Assembly (NCBI GenBank): GCA_029251375.1 | Contig: JAQXDL010000022.1 | Location: forward strand, 62,001-126,000 | Source: Pseudomonadales bacterium | Lineage (GTDB): Bacteria > Pseudomonadota > Gammaproteobacteria > Pseudomonadales > Azotimanducaceae | Length of the DNA: 64,000 nt | Direction: 5' to 3' | Shown: positions 25,743-34,630 of the stretch, one piece after another | Layout: the number at the start of each line of letters is the position of its first letter | How positions within the stretch are numbered: the first letter of the stretch is position 1 | Program-made: the position numbers and the translations under genes | The notes under the pieces: model-generated | Seen by the model: the letters and a program-made list of their open reading frames with translations, nothing else | Database searches by the model: none | What the model was told of the DNA's origin: nothing

Positions 25743-25834
25743 GAACAGCCTTGAGCGGATAGAACAGCCTTGAGCATATCGAACAGCCTTGAGCGGATAG
25801 AGCAGCCTTGAGCATATTGAACAGCCTAGAGTAA
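25743..25834. repeat. 19-bp tandem repeat, about 4.8 copies, before the arsenate module
   Basis: Units start at 25743, 25762, 25781, 25800 and 25819 with core gaacagccttgagc. Copies 1 and 3 end in ggata, and copies 2 and 4 in atat plus one base, so a 38-bp double unit was duplicated. The fifth copy is partial. The array ends 10 bases before the GAPDH start, so its transcript forms the 5' leader. Confidence 0.9.
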
Positions 25835-25843
25835 GGAACAGCA

Positions 25844-26902
25844 ATGACCGTGAAGATAGGTATCAACGGATTTGGACGGATAGGAAGATTGGTGCTGCGC
25901 GCTGGTTTTGATCAGGTCGGCTTTGAGTTCATCCAAATCAATGACCCGGCGGCGGATGCAGTAACCGCGGCGCATCTTGTCAACTATGACTCGATTCATG
26001 GTCGTTGGCAGCATGAAGCGACCGCGCAAACTGAGACTCAAGCGCCGGAAAAAAATCTCATCATGGTTGCAGGCAAAGCTATCAAATGGAGCCAAAACAA
26101 GGCAATTGCTGAAACTGACTGGTCCGACTGCGATATTGTGATCGAAGCATCCGGTGTAATGAAGACCCAAACACTCTTAAAACAATACCTAAACCAAGGG
26201 GTTCAAAGCATCGTTGTCACCGCGCCTGTTAAAGAAGACGGCGTACTCAATATCGTCATGGGCGTGAATGACGATTTGTATGATCATGAACTGTTCCCGA
26301 TCGTCACCGCCGCTTCCTGCACCACAAACTGCATGGCGCCCGTGGTAAAAGTGATTCACGAAAAGCTCGGCATCAAACACGGCTCGATGACCACCATTCA
26401 CGACATCACCAATACACAGAATGTGTTGGATGCGCCGCATAAAGATTTACGACGCGCCCGCGCCAGCAGCATGAGTTTGATTCCAACAACGACGGGTTCT
26501 GCCACAGCGATCACCCACATATTTCCTGAACTTGAAGGCAAGCTAAACGGTCATGCGGTACGCGTGCCGCTAGCGAACGCATCACTAACGGATTGTGTCT
26601 TTGAGGTTGAAACACCAACGACAGCTGAAGTCGTTAACAACTTTCTGAAGTCGGCAGCACAAGGCGAATTAAACGGCATTCTTGGCTACGAAGAAAAGCC
26701 ATTGGTTTCTATCGACTACCGCACTGACCCTCGATCCGGCATTGTTGACGCACTATCAACCATGGTCATCAACGACACGCAGGTGAAACTTTATATTTGG
26801 TACGACAACGAGTGGGGTTATGTAAACCGCTGTATTGAATTGACTCAATTGGTCCAGCGCTCGCTTACTGCTCAAACCAACGGCCCGCAGCCGGCGGCTT
26901 GA
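25844..26902 (+). CDS. ArsJ-associated glyceraldehyde-3-phosphate dehydrogenase
   Basis: A 352-aa type I GAPDH. It has the NAD-binding start '[17 protein letters not shown]', the catalytic '[14 protein letters not shown]' with nucleophilic Cys, '[25 protein letters not shown]', and the C-terminal '[12 protein letters not shown]'. Paired with arsJ, such enzymes use arsenate in place of phosphate to make 1-arseno-3-phosphoglycerate, which ArsJ exports, so arsenate is detoxified without reduction. The stop overlaps the arsJ start (TGATG), which supports this role over glycolysis. 'TAAGGA' precedes the ATG. No ArsR or ArsC gene is adjacent. Confidence 0.9.
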   Translation: MTVKIGINGFGRIGRLVLRAGFDQVGFEFIQINDPAADAVTAAHLVNYDSIHGRWQHEATAQTETQAPEKNLIMVAGKAIKWSQNKAIAETDWSDCDIVIEASGVMKTQTLLKQYLNQGVQSIVVTAPVKEDGVLNIVMGVNDDLYDHELFPIVTAASCTTNCMAPVVKVIHEKLGIKHGSMTTIHDITNTQNVLDAPHKDLRRARASSMSLIPTTTGSATAITHIFPELEGKLNGHAVRVPLANASLTDCVFEVETPTTAEVVNNFLKSAAQGELNGILGYEEKPLVSIDYRTDPRSGIVDALSTMVINDTQVKLYIWYDNEWGYVNRCIELTQLVQRSLTAQTNGPQPAA

Positions 26903-28140
26903 TGAGCACTAGGTCCGCCACCGCGTCAGTGAAAATGCGCCAGTATTTAACCATCACCGGTAACTACTGGGCTTTTACGCTGACCGACGGCGCGCTGCGC
27001 ATGCTGGTCATACTGCACTTCCACACACTCGGTTACAGCCCGCTGGCGATTGCCATGCTGTTCCTCTTTTACGAAGTGTTTGGTGTCGTCACCAACCTGG
27101 TCGGCGGCTGGCTTGGTGCACGTATCGGGCTTACCCGCATCATGAACATGGGTTTGCTGCTGCAGATTATCGCCCTTGCCATGTTGTTAGTACCCGTAGC
27201 AATGCTAACTGCACCTTGGGTGATGCTTGCCCAAGCACTGTCCGGGGTTGCAAAAGATCTAAACAAAATGAGCGCCAAAGCCTCCGTTAAGAAACTTGTA
27301 CCTACGAATCACGACAATGTAGACAACCAAGGAGGTGAAGAGAGCCAATTATTCAAATGGGTGGCACGACTAACCGGCTCGAAAAATGCGATGAAGGGTT
27401 TCGGCTTTTTCCTTGGCGGGCTGCTCTTAACACTGTTGGGATTTCAGACCGCGATCCTTGGTATGGCTGTCGCCCTCACATTGGTTTGGCTATCAAGCTT
27501 GATCCTGTTACCCGCCAACCTGGGACAAGCAAGCAACAAACCAAAGTTCACTGATATTTTTTCAAAGAGTCGCTCCATCAACCTGCTTTCGGCAGCACGA
27601 TTGTTTCTATTTGGTGCGCGTGACGTTTGGTTCGTCGTTGCCTTACCAGTATTTCTCGCAACCGAACTTAACTGGAGTCACTGGCAGGTAGGCAGCTTTC
27701 TGGCTGCTTGGATCATCGGTTATGGCATTGTGCAAAGTCTTGCGCCAAGTCTTTATCAACGCAGGACACCGGACGGTAACAGTGCTTTGCGCTGGGCCTT
27801 GTTACTCGCGTTTATCCCTGCATTTATTGCCCTGGCCCTTTTACAAGCCGCACATGTTCAAATGAGCTTGATTGTGGGACTGTTGGTCTTCGGCGTCATT
27901 TTCGCCATCAACTCGTCCATCCACAGCTACCTTATCGTTAGCTACGCTGACGCGGATGGCGTCTCTATGGATGTAGGCTTTTATTATATGGCCAACGCCA
28001 TGGGACGATTAATTGGAACGGTACTGTCTGGTTGGGTGTTTCAGGTTTGGGGGCTAGCCATCTGTCTGCTGATCTCAACGTTGTTTTTACTGACCGCGGT
28101 CCTACTTTCGAGAGGTTTGCCCGCGCTCGCTCGGCGTTAG
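26902..28140 (+). CDS. arsJ: ArsJ organoarsenical efflux MFS transporter
   Basis: Major facilitator of 412 aa that exports 1-arseno-3-phosphoglycerate. The ATG at 26902 overlaps the GAPDH stop by one base; a TTG three bases earlier is in frame. Marks I recognise as ArsJ are 'YLTITGNYWAFTLTDGALRMLVILHFHTLGYSP', 'FYEVFGVVTNLVGGWLGARIGL', 'MLAQALSGVAKDLNKMSAKASVK', 'LFKWVARLTGSKNAMKGFGFFLGG' and 'LFGARDVWFVVALPVFL'. The cytoplasmic loop between helices 4 and 5 carries the KDLNKMSAK segment. With the GAPDH gene it forms a two-gene arsenate resistance operon. Confidence 0.93.
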   Translation: MSTRSATASVKMRQYLTITGNYWAFTLTDGALRMLVILHFHTLGYSPLAIAMLFLFYEVFGVVTNLVGGWLGARIGLTRIMNMGLLLQIIALAMLLVPVAMLTAPWVMLAQALSGVAKDLNKMSAKASVKKLVPTNHDNVDNQGGEESQLFKWVARLTGSKNAMKGFGFFLGGLLLTLLGFQTAILGMAVALTLVWLSSLILLPANLGQASNKPKFTDIFSKSRSINLLSAARLFLFGARDVWFVVALPVFLATELNWSHWQVGSFLAAWIIGYGIVQSLAPSLYQRRTPDGNSALRWALLLAFIPAFIALALLQAAHVQMSLIVGLLVFGVIFAINSSIHSYLIVSYADADGVSMDVGFYYMANAMGRLIGTVLSGWVFQVWGLAICLLISTLFLLTAVLLSRGLPALARR

Positions 28141-28326
28141 CAAACACACTTTTGACCCAATCGAAAAGCACGAACTGAGTGAAAGCCTGCAGATTATTTT
28201 GTTTAAAAATTCTTAATTAAAAATGGCATACTCAATGTCATCAACTTGTATAAAAATACTAGACACCTTCGCTAGAAGTTCTGTAACAGTTCTACAAAAG
28301 ATAAAACTCAACACCGGAGTCGAGTC

Positions 28327-29394
28327 ATGACACAGACAATCAAACCAGATAATCGATGCTATCCCAATAAAGTCGATAATGAATGGCTAACACAAGTGTT
28401 GGCATACTCCGGTCATAGTGGTGTCATCAAAGGTTTTACCAAAAAGAATATTGGCACGGGTCAAGTTGGCCAAAATGTAAGATTTGAATTGGACTACGGC
28501 TCTGGCGAAGGTCCGTCATCGCTGGTCGGTAAGTTCGCCTCTGATGATCCGGTAAGCAGGCAAACGGGCATCGCCGTCAATGACTACCTTAAAGAGGTAC
28601 TCTACTACCAACAGATAGAGCCGACCGTCGATATACGCACACCTAAAATCTATTTCTCTGATATCAACCTAGATCAAGCCGATGAGTTTGTTTTGATGAT
28701 GGAGGATCTGACACCCGGCGTGCAAGGTGATCAACTTGGCGGTTGTAATGCCGATCAGGCAGCGCTGGCGATTACCGAACTTGCAGGGCTTGCAGGCCCA
28801 AGATGGTGTGACCCAACATTAAAAGACATTGCATGGTTGGCGCCTACGATGCCTGCTGATAATCCTCGGGCACTGTGGGATATGGTTTGTCCTGGGTTCC
28901 TTGAGCGCTACGGCGACAAACTTGCGCCTGAGCACGCACGGTTAGTGACCGACTTAGGCGAAAAGTTTCATCTTTATAATGGCAACACGCCAGACAAATT
29001 TACGCTGGTGCATATTGATTACCGACTCGACAATATGATGTTTGGCGGACCCTACCCCATTACTGTTGTTGACTGGTCGCCGTCCATAGGCACCGGCGGC
29101 GCTGATGCGGCATACTTTATGGGCACAGGCATGGATGCAGAACCGAGAGCGGCCTGTGAAGTCGATGTACTGAAACAATACCATCAACGCTTGCGGAGCT
29201 ATGGGGTCGACAACTACACCTTTGATGAATGCTGGAACGACTATCGCTTAAGCAGTTTTGCAGGCTTGGTCATGGCCGTGATTGCATCAATGATTGTTAA
29301 TCAAACGGAACGTGGCGATGAAATGTTTATGACCATGCTACGCCGTAGCGCAGACATGTCGCTGCATTTGGATGCGCTTGATCTCTTAAAATAG
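28327..29394 (+). CDS. Aminoglycoside phosphotransferase / ecdysteroid-kinase-like protein
   Basis: A 355-aa protein with a eukaryotic-type small-molecule kinase fold. The N-lobe includes 'SSLVGKFASDD' (the ATP-binding Lys) and 'YLKEVLYYQQI' (the Glu helix). The hinge is 'FVLMMEDLTP'. The catalytic loop 'LVHIDYRLDNMMF' has H-x-D-x4-N, and the metal-binding Asp is in 'PITVVDWSP'. These features place it with the APH/DUF1679-like group, many of which are uncharacterised and linked to acyl-CoA metabolism. It is not evidence of antibiotic resistance. It stands alone 186 bases after arsJ. Confidence 0.83.
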   Translation: MTQTIKPDNRCYPNKVDNEWLTQVLAYSGHSGVIKGFTKKNIGTGQVGQNVRFELDYGSGEGPSSLVGKFASDDPVSRQTGIAVNDYLKEVLYYQQIEPTVDIRTPKIYFSDINLDQADEFVLMMEDLTPGVQGDQLGGCNADQAALAITELAGLAGPRWCDPTLKDIAWLAPTMPADNPRALWDMVCPGFLERYGDKLAPEHARLVTDLGEKFHLYNGNTPDKFTLVHIDYRLDNMMFGGPYPITVVDWSPSIGTGGADAAYFMGTGMDAEPRAACEVDVLKQYHQRLRSYGVDNYTFDECWNDYRLSSFAGLVMAVIASMIVNQTERGDEMFMTMLRRSADMSLHLDALDLLK

Positions 29395-29444
29395 AGATGG
29401 CGGGCTAGCTATAACCACAGTTACTAACCTATTTATAAAAGTAG

Positions 29445-30471
29445 CTAATCAACCTCGATGCTGTCACTACCAACCGGCAAGGTGAACCACATACCATCGT
29501 CGGTTAAGACAACATCGCTTGGCAGGTCATTTTTGTAGATCTTTTCCATAACGATGTTTGAGGGTGCTGGCACCATATGATAAAAACCCGTCATTTGAAC
29601 GTCACTTACAGCAATCATTTCAATTAACTTCTCGGTTGATGCATGGTAGTCCTGAACATCCTTAAGAATTTTTTGCACCTCGAGTGCGACTCGCCTCTGT
29701 CGCCCCTGCAATCATCCTATTTAAAATCGGCTGGGAGAGGGCATCAGTCAGCAGTAAATCGACTCCCTTGACCTGCCCTGCCAAGGTTGCTGTGACGTTT
29801 GTGTCGCCAGTGACGACAACCTTTCTGTCTTTGTATTCGATCTTGTAGCTGACGGCAGGTGAAGTTGGCGAGTGGTCAGCACTGAAGGACGTGATCTTTA
29901 GTGAGCCAAGCGTTAACGCCTCACCCGCATCGAGTCGAACCGGTTGAAGGACAGCCAGTTTCGCCGGCATAAACGCTTCACCATGATGTTCAGTTCGATA
30001 CTGAACATCCAATTCATAGGTTTGATTGATACCCGAGATAACTTTTTTGATGCCTTTTGGACCATAGACTTTCATCGGCGCTGGGCGACCGCCAACCCAG
30101 CAGCCGAGGTTTACTTCATATAATTCTGCAATATGGTCTGAATGAAAGTGCGTCACCAAAACGCCATCGAGCCTGTTCAGCGGCAAGTTTACCGACTGAA
30201 GGTTGCTCGTTGAACCCGCCCCGGAGTCAATAACAAAGAAGTGCTCGGGGGTGATGATGGCAATACAGCCCTGTGCACGACCCGCCGCGGGCAATGGCGA
30301 AGAACTGCCACAGACTAAGACTCGAAGACTATCATCACCATGTTGGTAGTCTTGCGCCAACACTTGCTTTATGCCTGTATCCAACAAAAACAGCTGACCT
30401 GACTTATTATTTAGAGCGAAAGCGATGATGCCCAAGACAATTGCCAGGATGATTAATACTGCTCGAACCAC
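29445..30471 (-). pseudogene. MBL-fold metallohydrolase, broken by a frameshift
   Basis: Two frames together encode one beta-lactamase-fold hydrolase. The first (30471 to 29662) starts with a membrane anchor 'AVLIILAIVLGIIAFAL' and carries 'DSGAGS', the metal motif 'THFHSDHIAELYEV', 'SADHSPTSPAVSYKIEY' and 'VTGDTNVT'. It ends soon after 'TDALSQPILNRMIAGATEA'. The second frame continues 'RVALEVQKILKDVQDYHAS' to 'MVPAPSN' and 'LTDDGMWFTLPVGSD', the usual C-terminal part. The shift, between about 29680 and 29705, equals one extra base; without it the gene would give 341 aa. A sequencing or assembly error is an equal possibility. The substrate is unknown. Confidence 0.8.
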
Positions 30472-30565
30472 GTTATGTCTTCATCTAAGTTTTGCCTGGC
30501 TAACCACAAAGGCGCACTTAGCTTTTCGGCTTATGCCTTTGTGAAGATAGCCCTTTAGTTTAGGT

Positions 30566-30946
30566 TTAGTCCTTTTTAGCTAACAAAAATGCACAGGCGC
30601 AAATCCATGCTGTTAGTACGAGCTCAACAACAATAAGCACGGTTGCCATATCAGCTCCATTGGCGAGCGCAGCGACGGTTCTAAACACCGCAGCACCACC
30701 TAGATACAAAGCCGCGGCGTAAAGCAGTTTACTGTCGCTTTTAAAAGCACCTAAAAAGATCAGCACCGCCGTGCCAATGAAGAAGGATGTGAAATCACCC
30801 AATTGGGTTGACAACCCGATACCAGTCAACAGCTCCATACCAAGACTTTGTGCGGTCTCTTCTGGTGTTGCGATAAAGCCAATGCCATTGATCAACATCG
30901 GAATGCCCGGTATCGCAGCTGCTACTCTGATTACATTTTTATTCAT
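30566..30946 (-). CDS. Small integral membrane protein, unknown
   Basis: A 126-aa protein starting at ATG 30946, which has 'AGGAGC' upstream; the open frame reaches 31012 but overlaps the next gene. Four hydrophobic segments are seen: 'VAAAIPGIPMLINGIGFIA', 'FTSFFIGTAVLIFLGAF', 'LLYAAALYLGGAAVFRTVAAL' and 'VLIVVELVLTAWICACAFLLA'. The arrangement resembles small four-helix DUF4345-like proteins, but I do not claim the family. It lies 28 bases downstream of a GST-domain gene on the same strand, so it is probably co-transcribed. Confidence 0.7.
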   Translation of the reverse strand: MNKNVIRVAAAIPGIPMLINGIGFIATPEETAQSLGMELLTGIGLSTQLGDFTSFFIGTAVLIFLGAFKSDSKLLYAAALYLGGAAVFRTVAALANGADMATVLIVVELVLTAWICACAFLLAKKD

Positions 30947-30974
30947 GGGGTAACGCTCCTGTTTGTTATTCATA

Positions 30975-32009
30975 TTAGGAAGATGAAACCAACGGCTCAC
31001 AGCCGGTACCACTTAACAGCGCTTGCACAAATGCCTGATCGGCTTCACTGAGCTCATTGAACATGGCACGAATCCATTGCAGACATTTTGCCTGGTAGGG
31101 GAACGTGGGCTGAACCCATTGTCGACCATCAATTGTCGTATCCATCTGTTCCTCACCTTTCACCATTGCTTGTGTATTTGCAAGCAAGGCCGGTACATAG
31201 GTGCGACCCACTTCGGTCAATAAGTCACCGAGCACGTCGCCAAGTTCGTCTCTGCCAATAAAGCCGTCTGCATCAGCAGGGTTACCGGATAGATCATCAA
31301 CCACATCAGTCCAAGCATAAACACGGGGAGCTTTATCAAGACAGATTTTGGCTGGGGTTGGGTCGAACTTGGCGAGTTGCGTTAACTGCGCATAAATAGC
31401 GAAATCTGCCGAGCTTGGTCGACTACCAAAAATAAAAGTCTGTTTCTCAACGATTTGGTCAAAAATGTCGAGGAAGCGTACGTAACTGTCTTCAATGACC
31501 GGAGCCGTGATGTCGTTAGAACCGACCACATAAAGCCGAGTGATCTGGCGCTCGGCGACGTAGGCTTGCAGCTTATCCAAGTTCTGCGAAGTTTCATTGA
31601 GGCCGCGCCAGCGTGGCAATATCTTGCCCGCCTTTTCAATATCGGCGTCGAAGTGCCAACGATAGTGAAACATCGCTTTTGTTAGCCATTCATCACCATA
31701 GTCTTCGAGTAGATAGTTAATAAAAGAAACAACGGGGTCGCTGGGAATCGTTTCTCGGCCTGCGAAGTCCTGTTCGAAGCGGCGGATTAGCGGTGTTGAA
31801 TCGACCACCGCTTCAAGCTTGCCTTCGTTGTTTGGCAAGTAGAAAGTTGGCAGCAGACCGACCTTCGCCTTTGGCAAATTCTCAGCGGTGCTTTGATCAC
31901 CAATCAGAAGCTCATAGGGAATATGCCGATACCGAAGCAAGGCCAACATCTTACGTGTGTAAGGAGAGCCAGGTGCGCCTTTGAGCTTTAGCGGTACGGG
32001 TAATGCCAT
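30975..32009 (-). CDS. Glutathione S-transferase N-domain protein, extended
   Basis: A 344-aa protein. Residues 1-85 form a GST thioredoxin-like domain: 'LKLKGAPGSPYTRKMLALLRYRHIPYELL', 'LLPTFYLPNNEGKLEAVVDSTPLIRRFE', with 'SPYTRK' at the thiol-binding site and 'DSTPLI' at the glutathione gamma-Glu site. A helical domain follows, with 'FIFGSRPSSADFAIYAQLTQL' near 195-215. The tail of about 100 residues beyond a usual GST ends 'GTGCEPLVSSS'. This longer architecture is common in marine proteobacteria and its function is unknown. It is divergent from the GMC oxidoreductase. Confidence 0.82.
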   Translation of the reverse strand: MALPVPLKLKGAPGSPYTRKMLALLRYRHIPYELLIGDQSTAENLPKAKVGLLPTFYLPNNEGKLEAVVDSTPLIRRFEQDFAGRETIPSDPVVSFINYLLEDYGDEWLTKAMFHYRWHFDADIEKAGKILPRWRGLNETSQNLDKLQAYVAERQITRLYVVGSNDITAPVIEDSYVRFLDIFDQIVEKQTFIFGSRPSSADFAIYAQLTQLAKFDPTPAKICLDKAPRVYAWTDVVDDLSGNPADADGFIGRDELGDVLGDLLTEVGRTYVPALLANTQAMVKGEEQMDTTIDGRQWVQPTFPYQAKCLQWIRAMFNELSEADQAFVQALLSGTGCEPLVSSS

Positions 32010-32085
32010 GCGGTTGCTCCAACTTATTTTTTGTTCATTTCAACCGCCTAGCGTCTAAACCAAACGATATGGAGTTTACCGACAT

Positions 32086-32104
32086 AATAATGATTACCAT
32101 TAAT
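32086..32104. promoter_or_regulatory. Weak Fur-box-like site
   Basis: AATAATGATTACCATTAAT agrees at about 14 of 19 positions with the Fur consensus GATAATGATAATCATTATC. It lies in the intergenic region between the divergent GST-domain and GMC oxidoreductase genes. Fur is encoded in this window. AT-rich chance matches are common. Confidence 0.3.
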
Positions 32105-32134
32105 TAAAGCAATCTGTAGAATCATCGCAAATCA

Positions 32135-33754
32135 TTGCGAGTACTCAGATTGAAATCAGATTTTGTTATTGTTGGCGCGGGTTCCGCGGGCTGTGTTCTT
32201 GCCAATAGACTCTCAGAGTCAGCGTCGGTCACTCTAATCGAGGCTGGCCCGAGGGATCACAGCTGGGACTTTCGCATTCACATGCCGGCGGCCCTGTCCC
32301 ACATTCTCGCCTCGGATACCTACAACTGGTTCTACGACTCCGAGCCCGAGCCTTTTCTAAACAATCGGAAAATCTACTGCCCTAGAGGCCGTGTGCTGGG
32401 AGGATCGTCATCAATTAACGGCATGATTTATGTGCGCGGACATCGAGAAGATTTCAATCAATGGGCAGAATACCCTGGCTTAGAAAGCTGGGATTATGAC
32501 CACTGCCTGCCTTACTTTAAGAGAGCAGAGAACTACGTTGGCGGCGAGTCAACTTGGCGTGGCGTAAACGGACCCATGCAGGTAAATCAGGGCAAGCTAA
32601 ATAATCCACTATTTCATGCTTGGCTTAAGGCAGGCGCTGAAATGGGGCATGCAGTCAGAGACGACTTCAACAGCGAGCATCAGGAAGGCTTCGGCGTGTT
32701 TGACCAGACCATCAGCAGAGGCAAACGGTTTAGCACCGCACGCGGTTATTTACATCCGGTAAAGCAACGCAAGAACCTGACTATTATTCCGAAGGCAATG
32801 GTACGAAAGATACGATTTAGCCATGACAGCCAAGGTAAGCAGACCCGCGCGGAAGCTATCGATGTCATTATTAATGGTAAGCAACAAACGATAAAAGCAG
32901 GCACAAAAATCATTCTCTGCACGGGTGCCATTAATACACCTCAACTGATGCTGTTGTCAGGCATTGGCGATAGCGCCCAACTCGACCGCCACGGTATCAG
33001 CGTGCAGCACCATCTACCAGGGGTCGGCAAGAACCTGCAGGATCATCTGGAAACTTACGTGCAATTCAGCTGCAAAAAACCGGTTTCTATTTTCCCGGCG
33101 CTTAAATGGTACAACCAGCCGGCGATCGGCATCGAGTGGTATCTGCGGCAAACCGGCGCAGGCGCCACCAATCACTTCGAAACCGGCGCTTTCCTGCGTA
33201 GCAGACCGGAGCTGAAGCAACCGGATTTGCAATATCACTTTTTGCCCATCGCCATGAACTATGATGGTTCTGATAAACACAACGGGCACGGTTTTCAATT
33301 CCATGTAGGGCCCATGAAACCAACCAGTCGAGGTGAGGTTAGCTTGAACAGTTCGAACCCCGCCGACGCACCGAAGATTAATTTTAATTACAACGCGACT
33401 CAAGAAGATCAAGACACTATTCGCCGTGGCGTGGAGATCGCAAGGCAGATCGCAAAACAAGATGCGTTTGCTGAATATGTCGATACGGAACTCAACCCTG
33501 GCAGCATCGACATCGACACCTTTGTACGCAATAACAGTCACAGCGCCTATCATCCCAGTTGTTCTTGCAAGATGGGGTCGGACAACATGGCCGTGGTTGA
33601 CGGACAAGCGAATGTTCACGGCATCGATAACTTAAGTATAGTTGACGCTTCGATCATGCCTGACATCACCAATGGCAACCTAAATGCACCTGTCATCATG
33701 ATGGCTGAAAAGCTCGCCGATGTGATTTTAGGCAATGAAGCCTTAACCTCTTAA
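32135..33754 (+). CDS. GMC family FAD oxidoreductase, choline dehydrogenase-like
   Basis: A flavoprotein of up to 539 aa. The dinucleotide motif 'DFVIVGAGSAGCVLANRLSE' lies near the N-terminus, with 'LIEAGP', GMC signature 1 'GRVLGGSSSINGMIYVRGH' near residue 85 and signature 2 'GAINTPQLMLLSGIG' near 265. The active-site 'HPSCSCKMG' near 465 carries the catalytic His, and 'NLSIVDASIMPDITNGNLNAPVIMMAEKLAD' closes the FAD site. The start is a TTG at 32135 or 32150; no ATG fits. Relatives oxidise choline, polyethylene glycol or primary alcohols. No betB or betI is near, so a choline substrate is not supported by context. Confidence 0.88.
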   Translation: MRVLRLKSDFVIVGAGSAGCVLANRLSESASVTLIEAGPRDHSWDFRIHMPAALSHILASDTYNWFYDSEPEPFLNNRKIYCPRGRVLGGSSSINGMIYVRGHREDFNQWAEYPGLESWDYDHCLPYFKRAENYVGGESTWRGVNGPMQVNQGKLNNPLFHAWLKAGAEMGHAVRDDFNSEHQEGFGVFDQTISRGKRFSTARGYLHPVKQRKNLTIIPKAMVRKIRFSHDSQGKQTRAEAIDVIINGKQQTIKAGTKIILCTGAINTPQLMLLSGIGDSAQLDRHGISVQHHLPGVGKNLQDHLETYVQFSCKKPVSIFPALKWYNQPAIGIEWYLRQTGAGATNHFETGAFLRSRPELKQPDLQYHFLPIAMNYDGSDKHNGHGFQFHVGPMKPTSRGEVSLNSSNPADAPKINFNYNATQEDQDTIRRGVEIARQIAKQDAFAEYVDTELNPGSIDIDTFVRNNSHSAYHPSCSCKMGSDNMAVVDGQANVHGIDNLSIVDASIMPDITNGNLNAPVIMMAEKLADVILGNEALTS

Positions 33755-33830
33755 TCACGAGCTTGGTAATCATTAACGCCGACTACATTGGCACCGGCAA
33801 CATTAGCAAAAAGAGGAATGACGCCAATTT

Positions 33831-34337
33831 ATGAAAACGCTAAAGATACGCAATGTTGCCCGCGCCATTTTGGTCAACGACAAGCATCAGTGCTTTTTGT
33901 TTAAGCTGAAATTGCCCTGGATATCCGACTCAGTATGGATGGCAGCCGGTGGTGGCATGGAAGCAAGCGAGAGTCCGCAAGCTGCGCTGATCCGAGAACT
34001 CTACGAAGAAACGGGTATGACAAATGTTGAGGTCGGCCGTTTACTTTGGGAATGTCGCTTTAGTTTTCAATACAACAATGAGGTTCGGCCCGTTTATGAA
34101 CGTTACTACCTTGTCAAAACGGCTGATTTTCAACCTAGCTTTGCTGGTATGGAACAATACGAAATCGATTCACTAATCGATTTCCGTTGGTGGTCTCTTG
34201 CTGAACTACAGACAGCCACGGACCATTTCACACCAAACCAATTACCCACACTCTTGCCCCAGATACTACAAGACACATTTAGCGACACAGATCTGGTGAT
34301 CACGGACCCACTACCTGCGAACTATGTGCCGAGTTAA
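33831..34337 (+). CDS. Nudix hydrolase
   Basis: A 168-aa protein with one Nudix domain. The Nudix box reads 'GGGMEASESPQAALIRELYEETGM' in pieces fitting G-x5-E-x7-R-E-U-x-E-E-x-G-U, with the metal-binding REL-YEE helix near residues 60-67. It starts 'RNVARAILVNDKHQCFLFKL', the usual first strand. The nucleoside-diphosphate-type substrate cannot be assigned. It stands alone, about 80 bases after the GMC gene. Confidence 0.87.
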   Translation: MKTLKIRNVARAILVNDKHQCFLFKLKLPWISDSVWMAAGGGMEASESPQAALIRELYEETGMTNVEVGRLLWECRFSFQYNNEVRPVYERYYLVKTADFQPSFAGMEQYEIDSLIDFRWWSLAELQTATDHFTPNQLPTLLPQILQDTFSDTDLVITDPLPANYVPS

Positions 34338-34630
34338 TCCCTGCAAGCCCGCAACGCAGACAAAAATAATCAGCCAGACTGCTTTAAAGCCAGATGAGAC
34401 TCATGAAACATGACATTACTGCAACTGGTCACCTAACAGATCGCATAACCGATAGAGTGGCGGGTTGGGTTGCAGAACGTGTTTGGCGACTCAGCAGATA
34501 TTAAGTCAATGATTCAAGCAAACTGAAATTCAAAGCAATAACTCGACAATCGCGTTTTGATAAGGCTATTCAAAAAGATCCAGCGCGACGCGGTCTTAGT
34601 ATAAAGACTAAACCGTCAGTCCCTTCAGTT
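34338..34630. other. Intergenic region before hemH
   Basis: About 290 bases without a gene. No clear terminator or RNA is seen. An AT-rich segment at 34,515-34,615, upstream of the ferrochelatase-like gene, is the likely promoter region. Confidence 0.35.

Noticed and set aside
25743-25834. CRISPR or coding repeat
   Set aside because: The 19-bp units have no spacers and no reading frame with a start runs through them.
28327-29394. Antibiotic-resistance aminoglycoside kinase
   Set aside because: It shares only the general kinase fold; the sequence fits the broad uncharacterised APH/ecdysteroid-kinase-like group.
29662-29711. Programmed frameshift in the MBL gene
   Set aside because: No slippery heptamer plus downstream structure is evident; a random indel or sequence error is simpler.
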